A stretch of 64,000 nucleotides of DNA from Actinobaculum suis (GTDB lineage: Bacteria; Actinomycetota; Actinomycetes; Actinomycetales; Actinomycetaceae): the NCBI RefSeq assembly GCF_900102025.1, contig NZ_FNAU01000010.1, forward strand, positions 24,866 through 88,865, read 5' to 3'. Of this stretch, positions 35,438 through 44,851 are shown piece by piece. The notes below the pieces were generated by a model. The model saw only the letters and a program-made list of their open reading frames with translations, was not told where the DNA came from and made no database searches. Positions within the stretch are counted from its first letter, which is position 1; each line of letters begins with the position of its first letter. A program made the translations under genes and the position numbers.

Positions 35438-36301
35438 CTACCACATGTTGAGCGAGGAGATGCCCGGGTAGAGGGCGAAGATAATGGTTATTGGCAAAAT
35501 GAGGAAAACTACGGGTGCCATCATGGCGATTTCTTGTTTGCCGCCTTTTTCGAGCAGTTCCCGGCGTTGGTATTCGCGGGCGTCTTCGGCTTGGACCCGC
35601 AAAGTGTTAGCGAGCGGGCTACCTTGTTCCAAGCTGATGCGCAGGGCATCGCAAAATCTTTCGATTGCGGGGTTGTGCACTCGTTCTTGCAGGCCGGCCA
35701 AGGCCTGTTCGAAAGAATCCCCGGCGTGCACGGCTGCCACGGTGCGGCGCAGTTCGGCGGCAAGTGGCCCGTTTCCCAGCCGGCATACGTATTCGAAGGC
35801 GCTCAGTGCCGATTCTCCAGCGCCGACGGCGAGGGAAAGAATTTGGGCCACATCGGGCAGCTCGCCGGTAATGGCGGCGTCGCGCCGGGAAAGGGTGCGG
35901 CTCAACCAATAGTCGGTGAGCGCGGCTCCCGCGAGGGCCGCAAATACGGGAAAAATGAGCGCGATGAGCGGTGGTACGCCGCGGCGCAGGGCGCTTGCTC
36001 CCAAAAGGCAACCGGCTACGAACCCGGCGCTGCTCGCTTCGATCTGCCGGACCCGGAAATCGCGGTAGCTCAAAGTACCCAAACAATAAGTGCGGCGGTG
36101 TACGGAAGCGGCCGTGGAACCGATCTGGTCGAAAACGCGTAGAAGCGCGCGGGTTAGCGGTAAAGCGCGGTGCCGCGGCGCCCACCCATCTTCGGTGTAG
36201 GGCAAGACGCGGGCGGAAAGGCTCGGCCCGGGATAAAACAGCCACCAGGCCAGGAAACACAAGCCGGCTCCACCCACACCTCCCGCAAGATAAGCAATCA
36301 T
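35438..36301 (-). CDS. tadC: Tad pilus inner-membrane protein TadC
   Basis: 287 residues of the type II secretion F family: membrane segments at about 1-25, 90-130 and 260-285, with the T2SSF helical domain (LPDVAQILSLAVGAGESALS, FEQALAGLQERV). Forms the platform with TadB. Start ATG overlaps the tadB stop (ATGA). Confidence 0.9.
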   Translation of the reverse strand: MIAYLAGGVGGAGLCFLAWWLFYPGPSLSARVLPYTEDGWAPRHRALPLTRALLRVFDQIGSTAASVHRRTYCLGTLSYRDFRVRQIEASSAGFVAGCLLGASALRRGVPPLIALIFPVFAALAGAALTDYWLSRTLSRRDAAITGELPDVAQILSLAVGAGESALSAFEYVCRLGNGPLAAELRRTVAAVHAGDSFEQALAGLQERVHNPAIERFCDALRISLEQGSPLANTLRVQAEDAREYQRRELLEKGGKQEIAMMAPVVFLILPITIIFALYPGISSLNMW

Positions 36302-37185
36302 GGTGTCCGTTCCTTTCCGGGGATATGCTTGGGCGCGGACTCAACCCCAGCTTCGGGGCCGGCAAAGACGCGTTTTTCTTCCGGCAGGCGGCCCAACCTA
36401 AGCATCAATCCGTAAGCAACCAAGCTGGCCACTAACCCGCCCAAAAGAATTAGAGTTCCGGTGCTGCTTCGGAAAGCTTCTACCGTGCCGGGCCGGGTGG
36501 CGAGCAAAGCTAGCACTATCCACGGGGAAACCGCGGCGATACGGGCCCCGTTTACCGTCCAAGATTGGCGGGCAAGCAGTTCGCCGCGCGCACGATTTTC
36601 TGCCCGCATTGAAACGGCTAAAGACTCCAATGTTTTTGCCAAATCGTGCCCGCCCAGGCGCGCGGAAATACGTATCGATTCGATAATCCGGTCCGCTACC
36701 GGATCACCCAAGGAGTTTTTGAGCCGGTCAAGGGAAGGGCCGAGCCTACCGGTTGCCTGCAATTCTTCCGCAAACACTTCAAAATGCCTGGTCAGCGCGC
36801 CCCCACCCGAAGTGCTCAAACCGGCCAAAGCTTGCCCCACGCTCAACCCGGCCCGCAGCCGCGAAACAATCGAATCCAACACTTCTGGCCATATTTCTCG
36901 ACCCTCAGCCCGGGCTTTGCGCTGCCGCGAGTTCCGGAAAGCGCGCGGCAAAAATGCACCCAAAACCGCAATCGCGCCCGCTACCGGCAAATTGCCAATA
37001 ACCATAATTGCTAGCAGGCCGCTAGCTATCCCGGCTCCCAATCCTTGTGCAAAAGCTTTGCAGCGCGCCCGGCGGTGCTGAATCTTTTCGGGCGAGATTG
37101 TTTTCGGTTCTATAACTGGCGCCGCTGACGCCCATAAAACCAGAAAAATACCAAGCCCGGCCGCCGCCCCAATCGCAATACCCAC
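36298..37185 (-). CDS. tadB: Tad pilus inner-membrane protein TadB
   Basis: 295 residues, T2SSF family: two N-terminal membrane segments, the cytoplasmic domain (PEVLDSIVSRLRAGLSVGQA, DPVADRIIESIRIS) and two C-terminal segments. It follows tadA by three bases and overlaps tadC, so the block is one operon. Confidence 0.9.
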   Translation of the reverse strand: MGIAIGAAAGLGIFLVLWASAAPVIEPKTISPEKIQHRRARCKAFAQGLGAGIASGLLAIMVIGNLPVAGAIAVLGAFLPRAFRNSRQRKARAEGREIWPEVLDSIVSRLRAGLSVGQALAGLSTSGGGALTRHFEVFAEELQATGRLGPSLDRLKNSLGDPVADRIIESIRISARLGGHDLAKTLESLAVSMRAENRARGELLARQSWTVNGARIAAVSPWIVLALLATRPGTVEAFRSSTGTLILLGGLVASLVAYGLMLRLGRLPEEKRVFAGPEAGVESAPKHIPGKERTP

Positions 37186-37188
37186 CGG

Positions 37189-38820
37189 CTACTCCTTCCC
37201 CTGCTTTTCCGGGTTTCGCGCCGAGCTCGGGCTCTCCCAATTACGCGCCGCACCGGGCACTACGCTCTTACCGCTTTGCGGTACGCTTTCGCTGTTTCGC
37301 CTTGGCCTTCCGGTTTGTTTCCACTGGCGCGAGCTGGGTGCGTCCTGGTGGGAAAGATGGGGCGCCTCCTGGTGCAAGAGTTGGTGCAGGTCGTAACCGG
37401 CACGTTGGAATAGTTCCGGGCGTGGCACTTCGCTCGTCCGCAACCGCAAAGCCCCACCCCGGTTGCGTCCAAATAACGAAACGGCTTGGATCACGCCACT
37501 TTCCACCCGGCCCGGCACTCCCAAGATTTCCGCAACTTCGCGCTTCCCGGCCCGGTCGATACTGAGATGCACAACGACGTCGATCGTGGCTGCCACCGTG
37601 GGAACCACGAACTCCGAAGTCACGTTCTCGCCGGTCAACAAAGGCAAGGTGCAGAGCTTGAGCAATGCTTCCCGCGCCGAGTTGGCGTGGATCGTGCACG
37701 CCCCGGGGATCCCCGAGTTCAGAGCAATGAGCAGGTCGAAAGCTTCCGCCCCGCGCACCTCCCCAATTACGAGCCGCCCGGGCCGCATCCGCAACGCCTC
37801 GCGCACCAAACGCCGCAAAGTTACTTCCCCGCGCCCTTCCAAAGACGGCGGGCGGGTTTGCATAGCCACTGTGTCGCGATGTTCCAAGCCAAGTTCGAAA
37901 ACTTCTTCCGCGGAAATAATCCGCTCCCCCGCGTCCGCAGCCCCTAGCAAAGCCCGCAAAAACGTGGTTTTGCCCGCCCCGGTAGTACCGGAAACGATCA
38001 CGTTCAAACCGGATTTAATTGCCGCTTCTAAAAAGTTCGCGGCCTGCCCGGTAAGCGATTTTTTAGCCACCAGATCCCGCAAGTGGCGGGCCCGCACCAC
38101 ATATTTACGAATATTGACGGCCCAATGTTCCCGTGTAATATCCGGGATCACCACGTGCAATCGTTCCCCACCTGCCAGCTGGGCGTCCACAAAAGGCGAA
38201 GAATAATCCACCCGGCGCCCCGAAGCCCGCAACATGCGTTCCACCAGGTCGGTCACCTGCGAATCCGTCAACACAATATTGGTTAGTTCGGCCCGCCCAC
38301 CTCGCGAAACAAAAACCGTAGACGGCGTATCAATCCAGATTTCTTCCACTTCCGGATCGTCAAACAAAGGTTGCAAAGGGCCGTAGCCGCCAATCGCAGC
38401 CCGCACTTGGGCATGTACCTGAGCGGGCTCGGCAAGGCGCGCGCCCCCACTTCGCGTGGTTTCTTCCTCGTAGGCACTAATTGCCTCCCCAATCAACCGG
38501 TCAAAAAGGGCCGGTTGGCGGTTTGGGTCCAGCCCGCGTTCGCGTACATATCCGCGTACCTTCGCCTCGATTTGTACTTGTGCATCCGCAGTGCCAGATG
38601 TTTTCTGCGCGCGGCTTTCTGTTTTCTGCGCGCGGCTTTCTGTTTGCCAAGTGCGGCTTCGTTTTTCCCGCGTGCTGTCTGACATTTGCCCTGCTGGTCC
38701 GGTACGGTGCGGTGCCGCTGGTGCGGCGTCGCCCCTTCCGCCCGGCCCCGCGTAGCGTGCTACCTTCTCGCGTGCCGGCGGCGGCGTGCCTTTCAAACCT
38801 GGTGCCTGTGCTTTTTGCAC
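37189..38820 (-). CDS. tadA: Tad pilus secretion ATPase (TadA/CpaF)
   Basis: 543-residue hexameric ATPase driving pilus assembly. N-terminal domain from about residue 80; SGTTGAGKTTFLRALL is Walker A near 280; RMRPGRLVIGEVRGAEAFDL contains the Asp and Walker B region; ACTIHANS is the His box. The ends are non-conserved: an N-terminal Pro/Gly/Arg-rich stretch with a QKTESRA duplication and a Ser/Arg-rich tail. GTG at 38820 follows GGGAGGGAGCGCC; ATG at 38685 is an alternative closer to the domain. No tadZ/cpaE-like gene precedes it. An unusual palindrome lies upstream. Confidence 0.92.
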   Translation of the reverse strand: MQKAQAPGLKGTPPPAREKVARYAGPGGRGDAAPAAPHRTGPAGQMSDSTREKRSRTWQTESRAQKTESRAQKTSGTADAQVQIEAKVRGYVRERGLDPNRQPALFDRLIGEAISAYEEETTRSGGARLAEPAQVHAQVRAAIGGYGPLQPLFDDPEVEEIWIDTPSTVFVSRGGRAELTNIVLTDSQVTDLVERMLRASGRRVDYSSPFVDAQLAGGERLHVVIPDITREHWAVNIRKYVVRARHLRDLVAKKSLTGQAANFLEAAIKSGLNVIVSGTTGAGKTTFLRALLGAADAGERIISAEEVFELGLEHRDTVAMQTRPPSLEGRGEVTLRRLVREALRMRPGRLVIGEVRGAEAFDLLIALNSGIPGACTIHANSAREALLKLCTLPLLTGENVTSEFVVPTVAATIDVVVHLSIDRAGKREVAEILGVPGRVESGVIQAVSLFGRNRGGALRLRTSEVPRPELFQRAGYDLHQLLHQEAPHLSHQDAPSSRQWKQTGRPRRNSESVPQSGKSVVPGAARNWESPSSARNPEKQGKE

Positions 38821-38887
38821 GGCGCTCCCTCCCACCTACGTGAACTTGTGCGAACCGGTTGCCCCAGCCCGGTACAGCGGCTTTAGA

Positions 38888-38971
38888 CTAGGAAGGCCCG
38901 CGCGAAGTGACAATCCGTTATCCACAGGGTGTGGATAAAGTGATGTGTCACGCCACGCGCGGGCCCACTAG
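38888..38971. promoter_or_regulatory. 84-bp imperfect palindrome with two DnaA boxes
   Basis: Nested arms, from outside in: CTAG/CTAG, GGCCCGCGCG/CGCGCGGGCC, GTGACA/TGTCAC, and at the centre TTATCCACA-GGG-TGTGGATAA (38918-38938). The central arms are two perfect consensus DnaA boxes facing each other. Spacers on the two sides differ by at most two bases, so most of the 84 bp could pair as a cruciform or RNA hairpin. It lies between the divergent tadA and phosphotransferase-like genes. Confidence 0.8.
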
Positions 38972-38999
38972 GTAGAGGTATTTTCGATAAGTTGGGATT

Positions 39000-40172
39000 G
39001 TGAGCAGTTCTCCCTTGCGTATTGCGGCGCTCGCTGTGGGCGCCCTCGGGATCGACGTCGTATCGACCCGCCAGCCATACACAGAAACGGACGATTTTGT
39101 GCAAGGTGCCGTGCTCGATTCGCGCGGCCGGCATTGGATTATCAAGGCACCCAAAAATCCGACTGCCGCAACCATTTTGGAAGCGGAAGCGGCCCTTGCC
39201 CCGCAGTTGCTGGACGCTTTACGCGCCGGTGCCCTACCTTTTGACATTATGCGCCCGGCCGGTTTTGTGGATTTGGAAGAAGGGGGCCGCGCCGTTGCGT
39301 TCCCCGAACCTTTGGGCCGCCCGCGCGCATTCACCGCGCTCCCGCTGGAACAAATTCGTTCTCTGGGGCGAGGTATCGCTTCTATCCATAACCTCGATCC
39401 GGAGGTAGTGGCACGTTCCGGCCTGCCGGTTTACACTGGCCGGCAATGGGCTGACCGCATGGCTGCTGAGCTTTCCCAAGCCGTTCTCGAAGTGGAGATT
39501 CCGCCGATTTTGCGGCGCCGGTGGGAAGCGGCGTTCGCCGATAATGATCTTTGGAATTTCACGCCCACCGTGATCCACGGGGATGTGGCTTCCGAGAATT
39601 TCCTGTGGTCCAACGGCCAGCTTTCTACGGTGCTCGGTTTTGGGGAGGCCGCCGTGGGTGATCCGGCGCGCGACCTGGCCCAACTGCTCGAATTAGACGA
39701 CGCCGAATGGACCGCTTTTATCGAATCGTATGAAAACACGCGCGGTTTCCAGCTCAGCGACGCCGATTTCAACCGCATCGTACTCACCTCAGAAATGGCG
39801 ATTGTGCGGTGGTTGTTGTACGGGGTGCGTACGCATTCCGAAGAGATTAGGAACGACGCCGTCCAAATGCTCGGCGATTTAGCCGACCAGGTGCGGTGGG
39901 AGCCGCCCCTGTCCGAACCGGCCAGCCAGGACACTGCTCCGGCCCCGCGAACCGAAGTGCAAGGGCCCGTAACTGTTATCGAGCCGGCGGCCATGGTCCA
40001 GACTATCCCCGCTCCGGCGCCCGTTTCACTCAAAAATGCTTCGCCAGCGAATGGTTCACCAGCAAACGCAGCTGCGGAAACCAGCGCGGAAACCGGTGCG
40101 GAAACCGATGCGGAAACCAGCCCGGAAACCGGTGTGGAACCGGAAAAGTCGGCAAAGAATCCGTCCGCTTAA
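39000..40172 (+). CDS. Phosphotransferase-like (APH fold) protein
   Basis: 390 residues of the aminoglycoside/macrolide phosphotransferase fold. The catalytic loop HGDVASENFLW is intact near residue 200. The next motif, normally a metal-binding (I/V)(D)xG, reads VLGFGEAAVGDPARDLAQLL, with Gly in place of Asp, so it may not be an active kinase. The gene sits beside the AdnAB helicase genes, where actinobacteria often carry an uncharacterised APH-like gene; a resistance role is not implied. The C-terminal 80 residues are low complexity, ending in ETGAETDAETS-type repeats. GTG at 39000 has only a weak ribosome site. Its end overlaps adnB by four bases on the opposite strand. Confidence 0.8.
   Translation: MSSSPLRIAALAVGALGIDVVSTRQPYTETDDFVQGAVLDSRGRHWIIKAPKNPTAATILEAEAALAPQLLDALRAGALPFDIMRPAGFVDLEEGGRAVAFPEPLGRPRAFTALPLEQIRSLGRGIASIHNLDPEVVARSGLPVYTGRQWADRMAAELSQAVLEVEIPPILRRRWEAAFADNDLWNFTPTVIHGDVASENFLWSNGQLSTVLGFGEAAVGDPARDLAQLLELDDAEWTAFIESYENTRGFQLSDADFNRIVLTSEMAIVRWLLYGVRTHSEEIRNDAVQMLGDLADQVRWEPPLSEPASQDTAPAPRTEVQGPVTVIEPAAMVQTIPAPAPVSLKNASPANGSPANAAAETSAETGAETDAETSPETGVEPEKSAKNPSA
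40074..40138 (+). repeat. 12-bp in-frame repeat in the APH-like gene
   Basis: Five units close to GCGGAAACCGGT encode AETG/AETS/AETD tetrapeptides at the C-terminus. Confidence 0.85.
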
Positions 40173-43100
40173 AGCTGCCCGCTATGTGCGCGTATGAATG
40201 CCCGGTATTCGGTGTTCATTGTTTCGATTGCTGCTTCGAAACGGGCGGTGATTTCTGCTTCGCTGAGCATTCCGGCCGGCAAATCTTGCCGGGATTCATC
40301 TTCGCGCAGGTAGACGAAGCGGGCCCCCACGTTTTCCAGGGCTTCTCCGCGGGTTTTCGCCCAGGCTAAACGGTAAATCGCTAACTGTAATTCGCGGCTG
40401 GCCAGGGAGCGCCCGCGCACCCGCCGGCCCGTTTTCCAGTCCACGATCATGACGGGTGGTTCGCCTGCTATGCCGGAAGAATCCAAAACGGCGTCGATCG
40501 TACACCGCACTACCTGGCCGGCGATCACCACCTCCAGGCTCTGCTCGATCGCAAGCGGCCGGCATTTTGCCCACCGGGTGCGTTCAAAAGCAGCGAAAAG
40601 TGCGGCTTCTTCTTCCTCGGTGTGAAGATCTTCGTCCACCAGCGGGCTTTCGAAACCAGTTACCGCATCTATGTCCAAAGTCGCTGCGGCCGCATACGAT
40701 CCGGCAATCCGCGCGTGCAACTGGGTTCCCAAACGCGCCGCCCGGCTCGGTTCGCGCGGGATCGGCCGGGCCCGCTGGCTCGCATATTCGCCCGGCGCGG
40801 CCGCCAGGTTCACCACATCAGTGGCAGTGAAATACGGCTGCACCAGCACTTCTGCTTCCTGCCCGGCCATGGCTGTCTCACCTGCCGCGGTAGGCGCATA
40901 CGTATCCGCCCCGCCCGCGCTCGCGCTCGCGCTGCGGCGTCGTGCCCGGCACAGGTATTCCACCGCTTCGGTTAGTTCGGCAAGTTCACCGGGCGCTGCT
41001 TCTGCCGGGTCGATCGGCAAGGTTCTTTGCAAATCTTGGGGCCAGTGCAAAACTCCCGTGGGCGCGAAATAGTCCGGCAGCGGGGCCGGATCGGGTGGGA
41101 ACAGCGTCTCTTTGGGGAACAGGGCCCGCAAATCTTCCAGGGTGTAGGTGGCCGGAGCCAGTTTCTTCCACGCCTCGGGATAATCAGGTTCATGTTCCCC
41201 GGTGTCTATCTGTAGCTCGCCGTGTTTTTCCGCCGTGTGCAAGAGCTCCACGAACCGGGAAGGTTCGCGGGCCGGCACTCCCACCAAAAGTTGGGTTTCG
41301 GTTTCCGCTAATTCGGCCTTCAGCCGCGCCAACTTATTTTGCGATGGTTTTGTGGCACGCTTCGCCACTTGTTCTTCTTGTTTCGAAACCGCATCCATCG
41401 CTTTATCGCGTTTGATTTCGAGTTTTTCGTATTCGGCAGCCGTATTAGCCACGTCTTCTTCATCCCGGAACGCGTAACCGGCCACGCACAGTTCCCGAGT
41501 GGCGCGCGTGAAAGCCACGTATGCTAAACGCCTCTCTTCTTCACTTTCCCGGTAGGCCACGGCGTCCAAAAAGTGTGCGTAAGCGGTGCCGAGCGCTAAT
41601 TTGCCCCCGGTCTGCGCAATCTCAAACTTCGGTAAATATTCGTAGTCGGCACGCAGGGGGTACGGGAACTCGCCAGCACTACTCGCCCACCCTTGCAGAC
41701 CAGTTTTCTTGACCGAAAATTGTCCTTCCACCATTTCGGGAACGACGACGAGGTCACGCCATTCCAAACCTTTAGCGGTATGGATCGTCATAATCTGCAC
41801 GACGCCGGGGACCACTTCTATTTCTTCACTATCTCCTGCCCCAGCCAGCGGGGCATCTTCACCAGCTTCTTCTTCCCCGCCATATTCGTGTTCGTCAACG
41901 GCATCAAGCCAGGCCACGAAACTCGCCAGATCGGCACCCTCGTGCTCTTCTTGGTATTGGCGGGCCAGCGAAATGAACTGGTCCATGGAGGTACGTACGC
42001 GTTGGGCGCCGCGCGTACGGCTCGCGATTGCCACGTCTATCCCCAGTTCGTGGCTCGCGAGCGCCCCCATATCGCCCAGGGGCATATGTGCCGCCGCCCG
42101 TAAACGAGACAGTACGCGCTGCATATTTTCCAACCGGGCCCGGCCGGTGGGTGAAAAACTTTGCCGAGCGGCCGCGGCTAACGCGGAAAGGGATCTTGGC
42201 CCGCTTCGCGCAACCCGGTTTTGGCCACTCGGTGTTACTTGTGAAGGTGTTTCTTGTGAAGGTACTGGTTGTGAAGGTACTGGTTGCGAAGCTGCAGGTT
42301 GTGAAGCTGATGTTCGGGAAGCTGCTGTTGGTGAAGGCGCAGCTTCGCCATCGGGCTCAAATAGGGCTGCGAGGGCTTCAACCAGATTCGCTTCCCCGCG
42401 TGCATCCAAAGCTTCGGCCGGCTCCGGGGAGGTGCCGGCGGTTGTTGCAGCTTCGGGGCGGGTTTTAGCGCTGGCGTTGGCTGTAGCTTCGGCGCTGGTT
42501 TTAGCGCCGGCGCTGGCTGTAGCTTCGGCACTGGTGGCAACCGTGGGCGTGGCCGCGCTGCCGGCTTTTTCGGTGCCGGCCACAGCCGTGCCATTACTGC
42601 TATTTTCTAAGCTGCCATTTTCTAGGCTGTCGATTTCTAGGCGGGCATAGGTGCGTGCCCATTTGGCTAGGCCGCGAATATCGGGAGCCCCGATATTCCA
42701 GTGGGCGAGCAAACGGGCGAAAAGGTCACCGCGCCGTGGATCGGCCACCACGCCGAGCGCGGCCCGTACGGTAACAATTTCGGGGCGCGAAATTAGAGAA
42801 TCGCCCCCGACCTTCTCGAAGCGAATTACTTTGCCTTCCGGGTCGATTTCTCGCAAGGCCCGCACCACCAAATCTTGGTAGGAACGTTTGCGGCAAAGCA
42901 CCGCAATTTCGGCTTGCCGGGGTTCTTCCCCGCGGGCTTGGCGCCGCTCATTTTCTTCTTCTACCCGCGCGTAGGTATTCATAATTTTGCGGGCGATTGC
43001 CCGATACGAATCGGCGCGCAGCAAAGTGCGAATCTCGGAGACTTTCCCCGCACCAATTCCCGGCCGGCCCTGCAAGCGGTTTACTTCCACCGCGGGCGTC

Positions 43101-44851
43101 CCAAAACTCAAACCCGTGTGTGCCGGCTGGCTGGCTCCTCCAGCGCTGGCACCGCCAACGCTAGCATCACCAGAACTCAGATCCGCCCCCGCTGCAAGGT
43201 TTGAATCCGCCGCTAGGTCCAAATCTGTTTCCGCATTAGCGTGCGGGCGAATATTGGCGGGCCAATAGCTTGGGTCGCGTGCTTCTTCTGGGCTTAGTAA
43301 GCCATTGCGGGCGCATTCTTCCCGCTCCGCGGTTACTTGCGCTCGGTATTCTTCCGGTTGGTAGCGTTCCCCAGGTGCGGTGTGGAACTCGGCTTCCGCT
43401 AAAGGTTCGACGACGCTATTGCCGGCCGCCAAAACAGCTTGATCGTTCCGGAAGGCCGTCATCAGGTGCATGGTTTCCACACTGCGCGGGGCGATATTGC
43501 GCCTAGAAGCATCCCGATCTAAAGCTTTTTGGGCTAGATCTGCGAATTGGGTGAGCGCGGCCGAGCTTGCACCCCGCCATCCGTAAATCGCTTGGTTGGG
43601 ATCCCCAACCGCGGTAATCGAACGAAAACCTTCAAAATGTGCGGCCAAAGCATTCAACAAGAAGGTGGCTTGGCTGACCGAGGTGTCTTGGTATTCGTCA
43701 AGCAGAATCAACCGGTATTGCGAAGAAAGCTCGCGCGCAATTTCCGGATAGGTGGTAACAATGCGGGAAGCCGTGGTTACCTGGTCCGCAAATTCACTCA
43801 CTCCCAGTTCGCGTTTCCGGTCAAAATACCTTTCCACAATTTGTAGGAGCGCTAGCTTTTTATCGAGCACGTTATGCCCAATTACCGGCCAGGTTGCGCT
43901 GTTTCCAAGAGCTTGGCCGGTAGCACTATCCCCGCCAGTTACCTGTGCTCCCGTATCTGCCATAGCGGTAGTACCGTTTGTAGCAGGATCGTTTGTGCTC
44001 AGTAATGTTTCTGGTAGCGAGCCCGGTTTTTTATCGCCCCGCAGTTTATCCCAAGAAGCTTTTGCTTTGGGATGTTGTAAAAGCGCAGCTTTGAAGGTTA
44101 GTTCTTCTTGTACCGCCAAATCCACTGCTTGGCCTTCTGCGGTCAAAAATTTGCGGGCGGCTTCCAAAGCCTCGTATTCATCCTGGTAGGCCACCGAGTT
44201 ATCGATCACGGCTGCGGCTAGTTGCAAAGCGTTTTCCGTGGCTGCCCGCGCGCTCATCCCATCCAAGAGTTGCGCTAATTCCGTATCCGGAGTTTCGGCT
44301 ACCACTTCTTCCATGATTTGGAAACGTTCCGCATCGGTAATCAGCCGCGCCGTGGGGTCCACCCCCACCAACATCCCATAGGAACTGGCGATTTCCTGCG
44401 CAAAAGAGTTATAGGTGGAAATCGTGGGCCGCTCCAACTCTTGGGCAAAACCGGCCCGCGTATCCTCTTGCTCGGCCGCCTCAGCACCGCTTTCCAGCCT
44501 GTTTTCGTTTCCGTGCGGGCTGCCAATATTTCCTAGCGCGCCGAGCGTTTGGGCAACTTTTTCGGAGAGGTTTGCCGCGGCCTTCCGGGTGAAGGTCAAA
44601 CCTAGAACTTCCCGGGGCCGTACGTTCCCCGCGGCCACATGGTAGGCGATGCGTTGGGTCATCGTCGTCGTCTTGCCCGAACCGGCACCCGCAATCACCA
44701 GCACGGCTGGAGCTTCCGAATAGATTACCCGTTGCTGTTCCGCGGTCGGGAACTGGTAGGCGGCGCGGGTTTCTGCATCGCGTACTTCGGGCACCGGGCG
44801 GCCCCGCGCGATGATTTTCCACAGCAGTTCTTCCGCATCCTGCGCCCTCAT
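40169..44851 (-). CDS. adnB: AdnB-like helicase-nuclease subunit
   Basis: 1560 residues of the UvrD/Rep-type DSB-resection motor-nuclease. Helicase motifs: AGAGSGKTTTM (I), LILLDEYQDT (II), VGDPNQAIYGWRGA (III), MTIHTAKGLEW (V), YVAFTRATREL (VI). The C-terminal RecB-like nuclease has LGTQLHARIAG, CTIDAVLD and IVDWKTGRR, with 18 residues between the two metal-binding Asp. In mycobacteria AdnA and AdnB form a heterodimer that resects DNA ends. This copy is much longer than the usual 1100 residues because of low-complexity insertions: near residues 575-615 and a Thr/Ala/Ser/Pro-rich one of about 130 residues (about 42240-42640). ATGA overlap with adnA. Confidence 0.92.
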   Translation of the reverse strand: MRAQDAEELLWKIIARGRPVPEVRDAETRAAYQFPTAEQQRVIYSEAPAVLVIAGAGSGKTTTMTQRIAYHVAAGNVRPREVLGLTFTRKAAANLSEKVAQTLGALGNIGSPHGNENRLESGAEAAEQEDTRAGFAQELERPTISTYNSFAQEIASSYGMLVGVDPTARLITDAERFQIMEEVVAETPDTELAQLLDGMSARAATENALQLAAAVIDNSVAYQDEYEALEAARKFLTAEGQAVDLAVQEELTFKAALLQHPKAKASWDKLRGDKKPGSLPETLLSTNDPATNGTTAMADTGAQVTGGDSATGQALGNSATWPVIGHNVLDKKLALLQIVERYFDRKRELGVSEFADQVTTASRIVTTYPEIARELSSQYRLILLDEYQDTSVSQATFLLNALAAHFEGFRSITAVGDPNQAIYGWRGASSAALTQFADLAQKALDRDASRRNIAPRSVETMHLMTAFRNDQAVLAAGNSVVEPLAEAEFHTAPGERYQPEEYRAQVTAEREECARNGLLSPEEARDPSYWPANIRPHANAETDLDLAADSNLAAGADLSSGDASVGGASAGGASQPAHTGLSFGTPAVEVNRLQGRPGIGAGKVSEIRTLLRADSYRAIARKIMNTYARVEEENERRQARGEEPRQAEIAVLCRKRSYQDLVVRALREIDPEGKVIRFEKVGGDSLISRPEIVTVRAALGVVADPRRGDLFARLLAHWNIGAPDIRGLAKWARTYARLEIDSLENGSLENSSNGTAVAGTEKAGSAATPTVATSAEATASAGAKTSAEATANASAKTRPEAATTAGTSPEPAEALDARGEANLVEALAALFEPDGEAAPSPTAASRTSASQPAASQPVPSQPVPSQETPSQVTPSGQNRVARSGPRSLSALAAAARQSFSPTGRARLENMQRVLSRLRAAAHMPLGDMGALASHELGIDVAIASRTRGAQRVRTSMDQFISLARQYQEEHEGADLASFVAWLDAVDEHEYGGEEEAGEDAPLAGAGDSEEIEVVPGVVQIMTIHTAKGLEWRDLVVVPEMVEGQFSVKKTGLQGWASSAGEFPYPLRADYEYLPKFEIAQTGGKLALGTAYAHFLDAVAYRESEEERRLAYVAFTRATRELCVAGYAFRDEEDVANTAAEYEKLEIKRDKAMDAVSKQEEQVAKRATKPSQNKLARLKAELAETETQLLVGVPAREPSRFVELLHTAEKHGELQIDTGEHEPDYPEAWKKLAPATYTLEDLRALFPKETLFPPDPAPLPDYFAPTGVLHWPQDLQRTLPIDPAEAAPGELAELTEAVEYLCRARRRSASASAGGADTYAPTAAGETAMAGQEAEVLVQPYFTATDVVNLAAAPGEYASQRARPIPREPSRAARLGTQLHARIAGSYAAAATLDIDAVTGFESPLVDEDLHTEEEEAALFAAFERTRWAKCRPLAIEQSLEVVIAGQVVRCTIDAVLDSSGIAGEPPVMIVDWKTGRRVRGRSLASRELQLAIYRLAWAKTRGEALENVGARFVYLREDESRQDLPAGMLSEAEITARFEAAIETMNTEYRAFIRAHSGQL
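42240..42640 (-). repeat. Low-complexity insertion in adnB
   Basis: In-frame, repeat-derived sequence: units such as SQPVPSQ and TSAEATASAGAK from short tandem DNA repeats (GTGAAGGTACTGGTT, GCGCTGGTTTTAGCGC). It separates conserved helicase blocks and is presumably a surface loop. Confidence 0.75.

Noticed and set aside
39000..40172. Antibiotic-resistance phosphotransferase
   Set aside because: Chromosomal neighbour of adnAB, missing the metal-binding Asp; fold similarity alone does not support resistance.
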